Assembly: GCA_031256015.1 (NCBI GenBank)
Contig: JAIRRK010000154.1
Coordinates: forward strand, 1-16,912
Direction of reading: 5' to 3'
Source: Dysgonamonadaceae bacterium
Lineage (GTDB): Bacteria; Bacteroidota; Bacteroidia; Bacteroidales; Azobacteroidaceae
DNA length: 16,912 nucleotides
Of the stretch, positions 8,883 to 16,809 are shown piece after piece. The notes beneath the pieces are model-generated. The model did not search any database. It was not told where the DNA came from and saw only the letters and a list, made by a program, of their open reading frames with translations. Position 1 is the first letter of the stretch, and each line of letters opens with the position of its first letter. A program made the translations under genes and the position numbers.

Positions 8883-8890
8883 TATTTTCG
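8883..8890 (+). promoter_or_regulatory. Candidate -7 element for the nitronate monooxygenase-like gene
   Basis: TATTTTCG matches seven of eight positions of TAnnTTTG and lies 57 nt before the ATG at 8948. No good TTTG was found at the expected distance upstream, so support is modest. It would be divergent from the ahpC promoter. Confidence 0.35.
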
Positions 8891-8947
8891 CAAACTTGAA
8901 ATAAATAATTCTTCATTTGTTTAATTTGTCTTAGTTGTAAAATAAAT

Positions 8948-9898
8948 ATGGAAAATAAAATCACATCACTTTTCAAGATAAAGTATCCGATAATTCAAGG
9001 CGGAATGGTCTGGTGCAGCGGTTGGAAATTAGCATCGGCAGTAAGTGAAGCAGGCGGATTGGGTTTAATCGGAGCCGGTTCGATGTATCCGGAAGTGCTT
9101 CGCGAACATATCCAAAAATGCAAAGCGGCGACTCAAAAACCTTTTGGAGTAAACATTCCTTTAATGTATCCGGAAGTTGAGTCAATTATGCAGATAATTG
9201 TAGAAGAGAAAGTTCCGATTATTTTTACTTCTGCCGGAAATCCGAAAACATGGACTTCTTTTCTGAAAGAAAAGGGAATTACAGTGGTTCATGTTATAAG
9301 CAGTTCGAAATTCGCACTGAAGTGTGAAGAAGCCGGAGTGGATGCGATTGTTGCTGAAGGTTTTGAAGCGGGAGGACATAACGGAAGAGAAGAAACTACA
9401 ACGCTTTGTCTTATTCAAGCTGTGAGCCGTATAACCCGACTTCCATTAATGGCCGCAGGAGGAATCGGTACCGGAAAAGCAATTGCCGCTTCTATGGCTT
9501 TGGGAGCCGATGGCGTACAAATAGGAACTCGCTTCGCTTTAACGCAAGAAAGTTCGGCCCATCCGGCATTTAAACAATTGTGTTTAAGTTTGGATGAAGG
9601 TGATACCAAATTGCTTCTGAAACAATTGGCTCCTACTCGGTTGGCCAAAAGTGAATTTAAATCCAAAGTGGAAGACGCGGAGAGAATAGGAGCTTCCATC
9701 GAAGAACTGAAAACCTTATTGGGAAGAGGACGAGCTAAAAAAGGCATTTTTGAAGGAAACTTGCAAGAAGGAGAAATAGAAATCGGGCAAATCGCTTCGT
9801 TATTCCGAACCGAACAAACCGTTTCCGAAGTGATGAAAGAATTAATTTCCGAATACAATTCGACGTTATCCGATTTATCGAAAAAGTCGGGATTCTAA
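8948..9898 (+). CDS. FMN-dependent NAD(P)H oxidoreductase of the nitronate monooxygenase/FabK family
   Basis: 316 aa, a single TIM-barrel flavoprotein. Seen motifs: IIQGGMVW (15-22), the GGLGLIGAG turn (36-44), EGFEAGGHNG (137-146) with the catalytic-position His144, the phosphate-binding MAAGGIGTG (168-176), and GADGVQIGTRF (186-196). These are shared by class I nitronate monooxygenases, which oxidise toxic propionate-3-nitronate using O2, and by FabK, the FMN enoyl-ACP reductase of fatty-acid synthesis. The sequence alone does not settle which. No fatty-acid genes sit beside it, and it is divergent from ahpC, so neither assignment is favoured strongly by context. It is a complete cytoplasmic enzyme with no signal peptide, and it stands alone on its strand until the next gene 187 nt on, which has its own promoter. 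Confidence 0.85.
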   Translation: MENKITSLFKIKYPIIQGGMVWCSGWKLASAVSEAGGLGLIGAGSMYPEVLREHIQKCKAATQKPFGVNIPLMYPEVESIMQIIVEEKVPIIFTSAGNPKTWTSFLKEKGITVVHVISSSKFALKCEEAGVDAIVAEGFEAGGHNGREETTTLCLIQAVSRITRLPLMAAGGIGTGKAIAASMALGADGVQIGTRFALTQESSAHPAFKQLCLSLDEGDTKLLLKQLAPTRLAKSEFKSKVEDAERIGASIEELKTLLGRGRAKKGIFEGNLQEGEIEIGQIASLFRTEQTVSEVMKELISEYNSTLSDLSKKSGF

Positions 9899-9989
9899 AT
9901 CTTTCGGTATTTTTTCCTAAAAAAGATTAATTTGCAAATGAAACTCATTCATTTTTAGTCTTTTTGTGGAATAGAATCATTTTTCCTTA

Positions 9990-9997
9990 TATCTTTG
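9990..9997 (+). promoter_or_regulatory. -7 element TATCTTTG for the two-module secreted protein gene
   Basis: TATCTTTG is an exact TAnnTTTG match. The nearest TTTG lies 23 nt upstream (9963-9966), slightly beyond the preferred gap. Transcription would begin around 10004, leaving a leader of about 80 nt before the ATG at 10086. Confidence 0.5.
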
Positions 9998-10085
9998 TCA
10001 ACGGATGAAAATGCAATGAACAGGATGAGTTTTACGTGATTAAAACAATCATTCGAAAGTCCGTCAACAATTAATATAAAAATAC

Positions 10086-11357
10086 ATGAAAACAAAATTT
10101 ACTTTTATTTTATCTTTCATTATCTGTGTGGGGTTTTTATTCCCGGTAAACGCACAATCCGGCTCGGACAAGGATAATTATTGGATTTTGGAAAATTTTA
10201 ATCAATTCCCGATAGAAGACGAATGGAATATTCTTCAAAAGAATTATAAAACGCTTCCGAATGATATTAATCTGACAACGATTTATGCCAATATTGAGCA
10301 AGGTTTTGACTGTGCTTACGGACAAAAAGCTTTACGCATACGTGGATTGGAAGAAAGCGGTTCGGCTCAGTTTACAGTTCCGAATGCAAGTCGTGTCATT
10401 ATTCACATAACAGGAAAACAAAAAGCGGCGGATCGTGGAGTTGTCATTACCCGGAATGGAGTAGAGGTTTTTAAACGCGAAGGATTCGACAGGTATCAAT
10501 GTATCGAATTTTATGAAGAAGTAAATTCGCAAGAAGAACTTACTTATAAAATTACGGCTGCTGATGCAACGAAAAAAGATCCCATGGTTCTTTATTATAT
10601 TGAAGTACAAAAATATGGAGTGAATATCCCAAAGCCGGAGACTCCTCAACCGAATTACGATGCTTACTGGATATATGAGGATTTTAATAATCGTGAAATA
10701 GAATTGGATTATAACACGAAGATGAATTATAACACTGTTCCCGCAAATATTACTTTAAAAACCGATTCGGCTAATATTGAATTGGGAGAAGGATGTTCCG
10801 GTGGAGGAGGTAAAAAAATTCTTCGTATACGCGGAAAAGAGTTTGACGGAGGAAAGATTGAATTTACTGTCCCTGATGCAAAAAGTGTTTCTATCAATGT
10901 AACCGGAAAATCCACTTTTGCCGATAGAACAATCAATATCTATAAAAATAATGTTTTGGTTCAAACCTTCGAACATATGGATCGGTCGAAATGCGAGGAA
11001 TATTTGGACGAAGAACCTTCTACGGAAGAAGTTACTTATAGAGTAGAAGGTAGTTCGGATACCTATAAACCCGTAGGAATAACCGGTATTTATGTGGAGA
11101 AATACGACCCCACGGGAATAAATACAGCGGCAGTGGAGAAAAAAGAAACGCTTCATTTTTATCCGAATCCTTCTTCGGACATCATTTATTTCAGTGAAAA
11201 AGTTTTATCGGCCTTTATTTATGATTTGAAAGGAAAGGCTCTTTTCAAAGCGGAAAATACCGAAAAAATAGATGTAAGTCGATTGAATAAAGGAATTTAC
11301 ATTGTTCGTTTAACAACACAGGATGGTGCTGTTACTCAAAAATTAATTAAAGAATAA
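10086..11357 (+). CDS. Secreted protein with two tandem homologous beta-rich modules and a type A T9SS C-terminal sorting domain; function unknown
   Basis: 423 aa. Residues 1-24 form a signal peptide (hydrophobic 5-20, cleavage near VNAQ). Module 1 (about 31-178) and module 2 (about 193-341) are clearly homologous: each begins with YWI/YED-F, has a CxxGxxxLRIRG-like block (ALRIRG 82-87, ILRIRG 245-250), FTVP plus S-V-I-T-G strands, a D-R pair before a second cysteine, and an I-VEKY/IEVQKY end strand. Paired cysteines are Cys76/Cys139 and Cys237/Cys303, possibly disulfides. Residues about 355-423 are a type A T9SS sorting domain: FYPNPSSD (358-365), NKGIYIVRL (401-409), and a basic QKLIKE end. 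After export by Sec, the T9SS should carry it across the outer membrane and remove this tail. The beta-rich modules resemble carbohydrate- or surface-binding domains, but no enzyme motif is visible and I do not recognise the family. Confidence 0.85.
   Translation: MKTKFTFILSFIICVGFLFPVNAQSGSDKDNYWILENFNQFPIEDEWNILQKNYKTLPNDINLTTIYANIEQGFDCAYGQKALRIRGLEESGSAQFTVPNASRVIIHITGKQKAADRGVVITRNGVEVFKREGFDRYQCIEFYEEVNSQEELTYKITAADATKKDPMVLYYIEVQKYGVNIPKPETPQPNYDAYWIYEDFNNREIELDYNTKMNYNTVPANITLKTDSANIELGEGCSGGGGKKILRIRGKEFDGGKIEFTVPDAKSVSINVTGKSTFADRTINIYKNNVLVQTFEHMDRSKCEEYLDEEPSTEEVTYRVEGSSDTYKPVGITGIYVEKYDPTGINTAAVEKKETLHFYPNPSSDIIYFSEKVLSAFIYDLKGKALFKAENTEKIDVSRLNKGIYIVRLTTQDGAVTQKLIKE
10176..11108 (+). 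repeat. Tandem duplication of a ~145-residue module within the T9SS cargo gene
   Basis: Protein segments 31-178 and 193-341 align with an offset of about 162 residues, including both cysteines (76 with 237, 139 with 303) and the LRIRG block. They are joined by a proline-rich hinge (PKPETPQPN, 182-190). DNA identity between the copies is not obvious by eye, so the duplication is old. Confidence 0.75.
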
Positions 11358-11377
11358 GACTCGAATCGACTCGAATC
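11358..11377 (+). repeat. Two-copy 10 bp direct repeat after the T9SS cargo stop codon
   Basis: GACTCGAATC occurs twice in tandem (11358-11367 and 11368-11377), directly after the TAA and before the terminator stem. Function unknown; it may be chance. Confidence 0.5.
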
Positions 11378-11380
11378 ATA

Positions 11381-11420
11381 AAGAAGGAGAGAATTTTTGA
11401 TTTTCTCCTTCTTGTTTTTT
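11381..11420 (+). terminator. Strong intrinsic terminator after the T9SS cargo gene
   Basis: AAGAAGGAGAGAA (11381-11393) pairs with TTTTCTCCTTCTT (11401-11413) through 13 base pairs including one G-U, with a 7 nt loop. G and six Ts (11415-11420) follow. It begins 24 nt after the stop codon and separates this transcript from porW. Confidence 0.85.
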
Positions 11421-11521
11421 GAATCGCCGCAATATCATAAACAAGGGCAAAAAATCTCTCTTTCAAAGCAATAAAATCTGTATAAATCGGTTTAAATGGA
11501 TAGTTCAGATTTAGTGCGTCC

Positions 11522-14500
11522 ATGTTGAAATTAAAATACAGCTATCTATTTCTTGTATCAATAACATTATTAACATCTTGTACTTCCACGAAAAATACGG
11601 CGGGAACGAGATGGTATCATTCTTTTAATACGCGCTATAATGTTTATTTTAATGGAGATATGGCTTATCAAGAGGCAATGAAAAGCTTCAGAGAAGGTTA
11701 TCGGGAAAATTATACGGAAATGATTCTGATGTTTCCGGAGAGTTCCCTTCCAAAAGATAAATCCAATACCGGAGGTTCATTCGACCGATCAGTTGAAAAG
11801 GCGGTTAAAGCAATCAAAACCCATTCTATTCAAACCAAACCGGAAAGAAATGCCGGAAAACGAAACGACCCCAAATACAGAGAATGGATAAGCCGAACCG
11901 AATACAACCCGTTTCTCCATAATGCTTGGATGCTGATGGCTAAATCGCAATTTCAAAATGGTGATTTCCTCCAGGCAGCCGGCTCGTTTTCTTACATCGC
12001 CCGCATTTACAAAACTCAACCGGAAATAGCTCTTGATGCAAAAATTTGGCAAGCGCGTTGTTATTCCGAAATGGATTGGTTTTATGAAGCCGAAGATATT
12101 TTAACAAAACTGGACCAAGAGCAATTATCGAACAGACAAAAAAATTGGTATGCTACCGTGTATGCTGATTTTCTGATTAAACAGAAAAAATACGGAGAAT
12201 CGATTCCTTATTTGAAAACAGCAATCGATGCGGAAAAGAATAAGTTGCAAAAAACGAGAGAAAAATACTTATTAGGACAAATATACAGCTTACTCGGAGA
12301 AAAAAATGCGGCGTACAATACTTTTGGAGAGGTTTCAAGTGCCAATGCTCCTTATATTTTGGAATTTAGTGCTAAAATCCGGCAAACGGAAGTTTATGGC
12401 GGAACCGATACAACCAAGATTGTCAAACAGTTGAGGAACATGGCGAAAAGTTCCAAAAACAAAGATTATTTAGATCAACTTTATTATGCTCTGGGAAATG
12501 TATACATGGCTTTTCCCGACACACTTAAAGCCATTGAAAGCTATACGACGGGAGTAGAAAAAAGTGTCGCCGGAGGCATTGACAAAGCCTTAAATCAAAT
12601 CCGATTAGGAGATATTTTCTTTAACCGGAAAGATTTTGTTAATGCGCAACCCAATTATGGGGAAGCATTGGGACAACTGAAAAAAGAAGATGAAAGCTAT
12701 CCGCGGGTTTCAAAACGGTCTGAAATTTTGGATGAATTGATTGTTCACATCCAAGCCGTGGAACTGCAGGACAGTTTGCTTAAATTATCCCGAATGAGCG
12801 AGGCCGATAGATTGAAAGTAGTCGAAAATCTGATTGCCGAACTGAAGAAAAAGGAAGAAGAAGAACGAAAATTAATGGATAGGGAAGAGTATTTATCCGA
12901 ACGTGAAAATGCTCGCGCCGAAATGAATCTCTCCAAACCCAATGCCGCGGGAAGCGTTCTCCCTCCCGGTTCGGAAAACCTGTTTTATTTCTACAATCCG
13001 CAAGTGGTTGCGCAGGGAAAAAACGCTTTTCAAAAGAAATGGGGGAGAAGAAAATCAGAGGATGATTGGCGAAGAAGAAACAGAACCAATCCGATGTTTG
13101 ATCCTTTCGATGAAGAAGAATTGGCGGAAGCCGAGGAAAAACCGTCTGCCGGAGATTCAATTCCGGAAGGAGAAGGACCGGACTTGGGAGATGACTTCCC
13201 TGAACAAGAAGTGGCCGAATTGGTTACCGACCCCTACGATCCGCAATATTATTTGCAGCAGATACCGGTTACCGAAGAAGACATTGACGCCGCCAACCTG
13301 ATTATCGCTGATGGACTTTACAACATGGCTGTTATCTACAAAGAAAAGTTGGAAGATATTCCTTTGGCTCTGGAAACATTCGACAAGTTGAATACACGTT
13401 ATCCGGACCATGAAAATAAACTGAAAGCTTATTATCATGTTTATTTGATTTATTTGAAGGAAGAGAATGTGGCCTTGTACAGCCAATATAAACAAAAAAT
13501 ACGTTCCGAATTTCCCGATAGCGATTATGCGGCAGCAATGGCTAATCCGGACTATGAAAGAAACCTGAGACTGCTGTACACGATTCCCGAATCATTGTAT
13601 CAGGAAACATACGATGCTTACATGAACGGAAACCCGACTCAAATTCGTAAAAACTACGAAGAGATGAGTCTGAATTACAGTCAGTCGGATTTGATGCCCA
13701 AATTCATCTTCTTGAATGCCTTGAGTTATGTGCAAACAAATGACGCAAACGAATTCAAAGAGCAGTTGAAGGACTTAATCGAACGTTATCCGAATGCTGA
13801 CGTTTCCGTCCCGGCTGCCGAAATGCTGAAAGGTTTCCAAAGAGGATTGATACTTTCTGCTTCGGGAGATAATATGTTGGCGAGAGGAAATTTATTCAAC
13901 ATTCGATTCGGAGCGGAAAATGGCGAACCCGACCCGGATATTTCCGAAATCCCTTTCTCCGACGATACAAACGGCAGTTACTTGTTGTTGCTCGTCTATC
14001 CTCAGGGGGCTATCAACGAAAACATGTTACTGTATACCGTTGCGAGCTTCAATTTCGGAAACTTTACCGTTAACGATTTCGATTTGGAAAAAACAACTGT
14101 CGGACAAATTGGTCTATTGCAAATGAAAGGCTTCATTCATTTCCAAGCTATTCTGCAATATCTGGAAATGATTTATGCTCCCGGAGGCTATGCCGGCGAT
14201 TTAGCTCAGTCGGTTCTGATTGTTCCTGTCTCAACGCAGAATTACGATATTTTGATGAAAGGGAAAACTCTGGATGAATACATGACGTTTTTCGAGGAGA
14301 ATTTCGGAGATTACAATAGCGATTTAATTGAAAGATGGCATCTGAAGAGAGATCAGGAATTAGAGGAAACGGAAGCGGTAATCGAAGAACAACCCGAAAT
14401 CGAACCGGAACCCGATAGTCAAGAAGTAACACCGGAAGAGGAGGTAAAAGATACAAAAGAAATCATATCCGAACCGATTATTGCAGGTGATTCGATTCAA

Positions 14501-15115
14501 TCGGATTCCGTATCGATTCCTTCTTTGTCTGAATTGGAACAAAAACGAATGGAAGACAAAATGAACGAATTGGAAAAGAGTGCCGGTGAATTGTTCGATC
14601 GTTCTTCCCAAACGGTTAATGAAATCAATAGTATCGTGGATGAAATAGTGAACGATCCGGTTCGCGGAATCCAACGTCTTTTCAAGAGAAAGAAATCAAG
14701 TAACGTAATTGACGAATATGCAAAAGAGCAGGAACGACTTGAAAAAGAACGTCAAAAGCAACTGAAGGAAGAAAAAGAAGCGGAAGAAAAAGCATTGCGC
14801 GAACGGGTGAAACAAAAGGAAAAAGAACAAAGAGAGCTCGAAAAACAACAAAAAGAAGAACAGAAAGCTTTGGAGAAAGAAAAGAAACAACAAGCACAAG
14901 AAAAAGAACGGTTGAAAAAAGAAGAAGCCAAAGCTAAAATAGAGAAAAGGAAACAAAGTCAAAGGGAAAAAGAACAATTAAGGAAGCAAAAAGAAAAAGA
15001 ACGAAAAGAAAAAGCCAAAGAACGAGAAAAAGCCCGAAAGCAACGAGAAGCAGAAAGAAAAGCAGCTCGAAAACAAAAAGAAGAAGAACGTAAAGCAGCA
15101 AGAAGAAACAGATAA
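11522..15115 (+). CDS. porW: PorW/SprE-type T9SS TPR lipoprotein with long charged C-terminal helix
   Basis: 1197 aa. The lipoprotein signal is residues 1-20 (lipobox LTSC, Cys20). WYHSFNTRYNVYFNGDMAY (31-49) is the characteristic family start. TPR-like helices fill about 130-410 and 590-770. Between them lie a charged helix (425-468), a block with FYFYNP and KWGRR, and an acidic low-complexity stretch (528-568). A compact domain occupies about 790-940. Residues about 945-1000 are acidic and Glu/Pro-rich, and 1064-1197 are almost wholly Lys/Glu/Arg/Gln/Ala, a predicted long helix. Known PorW is essential for T9SS and links the PorK/N ring to the Sov translocon. The C-terminal helix is unusual; it could be a species-variable extension. 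No good TAnnTTTG promoter was seen in 11421-11521. porX follows after 4 nt. Confidence 0.9.
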   Translation: MLKLKYSYLFLVSITLLTSCTSTKNTAGTRWYHSFNTRYNVYFNGDMAYQEAMKSFREGYRENYTEMILMFPESSLPKDKSNTGGSFDRSVEKAVKAIKTHSIQTKPERNAGKRNDPKYREWISRTEYNPFLHNAWMLMAKSQFQNGDFLQAAGSFSYIARIYKTQPEIALDAKIWQARCYSEMDWFYEAEDILTKLDQEQLSNRQKNWYATVYADFLIKQKKYGESIPYLKTAIDAEKNKLQKTREKYLLGQIYSLLGEKNAAYNTFGEVSSANAPYILEFSAKIRQTEVYGGTDTTKIVKQLRNMAKSSKNKDYLDQLYYALGNVYMAFPDTLKAIESYTTGVEKSVAGGIDKALNQIRLGDIFFNRKDFVNAQPNYGEALGQLKKEDESYPRVSKRSEILDELIVHIQAVELQDSLLKLSRMSEADRLKVVENLIAELKKKEEEERKLMDREEYLSERENARAEMNLSKPNAAGSVLPPGSENLFYFYNPQVVAQGKNAFQKKWGRRKSEDDWRRRNRTNPMFDPFDEEELAEAEEKPSAGDSIPEGEGPDLGDDFPEQEVAELVTDPYDPQYYLQQIPVTEEDIDAANLIIADGLYNMAVIYKEKLEDIPLALETFDKLNTRYPDHENKLKAYYHVYLIYLKEENVALYSQYKQKIRSEFPDSDYAAAMANPDYERNLRLLYTIPESLYQETYDAYMNGNPTQIRKNYEEMSLNYSQSDLMPKFIFLNALSYVQTNDANEFKEQLKDLIERYPNADVSVPAAEMLKGFQRGLILSASGDNMLARGNLFNIRFGAENGEPDPDISEIPFSDDTNGSYLLLLVYPQGAINENMLLYTVASFNFGNFTVNDFDLEKTTVGQIGLLQMKGFIHFQAILQYLEMIYAPGGYAGDLAQSVLIVPVSTQNYDILMKGKTLDEYMTFFEENFGDYNSDLIERWHLKRDQELEETEAVIEEQPEIEPEPDSQEVTPEEEVKDTKEIISEPIIAGDSIQSDSVSIPSLSELEQKRMEDKMNELEKSAGELFDRSSQTVNEINSIVDEIVNDPVRGIQRLFKRKKSSNVIDEYAKEQERLEKERQKQLKEEKEAEEKALRERVKQKEKEQRELEKQQKEEQKALEKEKKQQAQEKERLKKEEAKAKIEKRKQSQREKEQLRKQKEKERKEKAKEREKARKQREAERKAARKQKEEERKAARRNR

Positions 15116-15119
15116 ATTT

Positions 15120-16670
15120 ATGAAGAAGGATAGAATTTTATGGGTAGATGATGAAATTGATTTACTTAAGCCCCATATTCTTTTTTTGGAGGATAAAGGC
15201 TATGAAGTAATCACCGTTTGCAGCGGGCAGGATGCCATTGATTGTGTAAAAGACGAACCGGTCGATTTGGTCTTTTTGGATGAAAACATGCCCGGATTGA
15301 GCGGATTGGAAACACTGGCTGTCATCAAAGAATTTACTCCGAACGTGCCGGTTATCATGATAACCAAAAGCGAAGACGAAGGTATTATGAATCAGGCAAT
15401 AGGAAGTAAAATTGCCGATTATCTGATTAAGCCGGTCAATCCGAATCAGATACTCTTATCCATCAAAAAGAATCTTCATCAAAACGAAATCATCACACAA
15501 ACAACGGTATCCGGTTATCAACAGGAGTTTATGAAAATAGGAATGCAAATAAGCGATTCCTTTACAACCGATGACTGGAAAGAAGTTTATAAAAAATTGG
15601 TTTATTGGGAACTGGAACTGGAAGACTCTCCAACGGGAATGTCCGACCTGCTTCAAACACAAAAACAGGAAGCAAATCAACTCTTCGGCAAATTCATTCG
15701 TAAGAATTACGAGCGATGGATAACCCATCCGGAAAGTTTGGACAGACCTTTATTGAGTCCGGATATATTTAAAACCAAACTCTTCCCTTTGCTTGACGAA
15801 GGAGAAGAAGTCTTTTTTGTTTTGATCGATAATTTCCGGTTAGACCAATGGAGAGCGGTCAAAGACATTTTGGCCGAATTTTTCACTTTCAACGAAGACC
15901 TTTATTTCTCCATCCTTCCGACAGTAACTCAATACGCTCGAAACTCGATTTTCTCCGGATTAATGCCTACTCAAATAGAATCCATGTTTCCCGAATTGTG
16001 GGTGGACGAAGAGTCGGAAGAAGGAAAAAACCTGAACGAAGCACCGTTGATTAAAACGCAGATTGAACGATTCAGGAAAAACTATACATTCTCTTATCAC
16101 AAAATAAACGATTCGTACTATGGCGAAAAGTTTTTGAATAATTTTGCCCGATTGAAACAATATCAATTGAATGTTATCGTGCTGAATTTTGTGGATATGC
16201 TTTCCCATGCCCGCACCGAATCCAAAATGGTTCGGGAATTGGCTTCGACCGAAGCGGCTTATCGGTCGTTAACCCGCTCGTGGTTTAAACATTCGACCGC
16301 AAGGGAATTGTTCCGTAAAATAGCGGAGAGAGGATGTAAAGTCATTCTGACAACCGACCACGGCACGATTCGGGTCAATGAACCGCTGAAAGTGGTGGGC
16401 GATAGAAATACGAATACCAATCTGCGTTATAAATTGGGTAAGAAATTGGCCTATAATCCCAAGGAAGTGTACGAGATAAAGGACCCGCAAAAACTGGGAT
16501 TACCCGCCCCGAACGTAAGTTCGAAATATATATTTGCTTTGAATGATTGTTTTTTTGTCTATCCGAATAACTACAACTATTATGTTTCTTATTATAAGGA
16601 CACTTTCCAGCACGGAGGCATCTCGATGGAGGAAATGATGATTCCCCTCATCGCTTTGGAAGCGAAGTAA
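15120..16670 (+). CDS. porX: PorX, T9SS response regulator with PglZ/alkaline-phosphatase-superfamily effector domain
   Basis: 516 aa. The receiver domain (1 to about 120) has the acidic pair Asp10/Asp11, phospho-acceptor Asp54 in LVFLDENMPG, Thr82 and Lys104. A helical connector (about 125-220) leads to a PglZ-type domain with all expected metal-site positions: Asp237 (LIDNFR), the Thr268/Thr270 nucleophile region (PTVTQYARN), Asp359 and His363 (FVDMLSH), Asp413 and His414 (TTDHG), and His498 (QHGG). In P. gingivalis, PorX is phosphorylated in the PorX/PorY pathway, controls T9SS genes with the ECF factor SigP, and has zinc-dependent phosphodiesterase activity on oligonucleotides. Intact residues suggest the same here. 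No histidine kinase or sigma gene is in the window, as PorY is usually encoded elsewhere. The gene starts 4 nt after porW, so the two are probably translationally coupled. Confidence 0.95.
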   Translation: MKKDRILWVDDEIDLLKPHILFLEDKGYEVITVCSGQDAIDCVKDEPVDLVFLDENMPGLSGLETLAVIKEFTPNVPVIMITKSEDEGIMNQAIGSKIADYLIKPVNPNQILLSIKKNLHQNEIITQTTVSGYQQEFMKIGMQISDSFTTDDWKEVYKKLVYWELELEDSPTGMSDLLQTQKQEANQLFGKFIRKNYERWITHPESLDRPLLSPDIFKTKLFPLLDEGEEVFFVLIDNFRLDQWRAVKDILAEFFTFNEDLYFSILPTVTQYARNSIFSGLMPTQIESMFPELWVDEESEEGKNLNEAPLIKTQIERFRKNYTFSYHKINDSYYGEKFLNNFARLKQYQLNVIVLNFVDMLSHARTESKMVRELASTEAAYRSLTRSWFKHSTARELFRKIAERGCKVILTTDHGTIRVNEPLKVVGDRNTNTNLRYKLGKKLAYNPKEVYEIKDPQKLGLPAPNVSSKYIFALNDCFFVYPNNYNYYVSYYKDTFQHGGISMEEMMIPLIALEAK

Positions 16671-16717
16671 TCGGTGCCGGGCCTTTTCGCCCCCAAGCAT
16701 CCTTCAACTTTTTTCTT

Positions 16718-16741
16718 CTTTTTTGTCTTGATACAAAGAAG
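16718..16741. repeat. Inverted repeat downstream of porX
   Basis: CTTTTTTGT (16718-16726) and ACAAAGAAG (16733-16741) pair over 9 bp with one G-U and a 6 nt loop. A shifted pairing of the flanking TTCTTC/GAAGAA runs is also possible. It may help end porX transcription, but no T-run follows on the plus strand. From memory, TTTTTTGTCTTGATACAAA resembles a motif scattered between genes in many Bacteroidota. Confidence 0.45.
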
Positions 16742-16753
16742 AAGCAAGCCACT

Positions 16754-16778
16754 CTCCTTGCATGATGGCTGCAAGGAG
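16754..16778. repeat. Perfect 9 bp inverted repeat in the right-end non-coding region
   Basis: CTCCTTGCA (16754-16762) and TGCAAGGAG (16770-16778) enclose a 7 nt loop. An A-run (16784-16790) follows on the plus strand. On the minus strand no T-run directly follows the stem, so it is not a typical terminator in either direction. Confidence 0.6.
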
Positions 16779-16809
16779 CGCACAAAAAAAGAGATGCAGT
16801 TACCCGCAC

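Noticed and set aside
9415..9858. 147-codon minus-strand ORF inside the nitronate monooxygenase-like gene
   Set aside because: It is wholly antisense to a well-supported enzyme gene and shows no domain features.
9899..9935. Possible terminator after the nitronate monooxygenase-like gene
   Set aside because: Only a weak AT-rich 7 bp pairing (AATCTTT with AAAGATT) with a long loop and no proper T-run.
12942..13301. 119-codon plus-strand ORF in another frame within porW
   Set aside because: It is a frame-shadow of the charged low-complexity part of porW, and the porW frame is continuous across it.
14696..14977. Minus-strand ORF encoding a Phe/Leu-rich, membrane-like peptide
   Set aside because: It is the antisense of the Lys/Glu codon run in porW; AAA/GAA reads as TTT/TTC in reverse and produces false hydrophobic ORFs.
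15120..16670. PglZ domain as a sign of a BREX phage-defence system
   Set aside because: The PglZ-type domain is fused to a receiver domain in the PorX architecture, and no brx, methyltransferase or other defence gene is nearby.
16592..16783. Small minus-strand ORF overlapping the porX end and the hairpins
   Set aside because: Low-complexity lysine run, overlap with porX coding sequence and no promoter or ribosome binding site.
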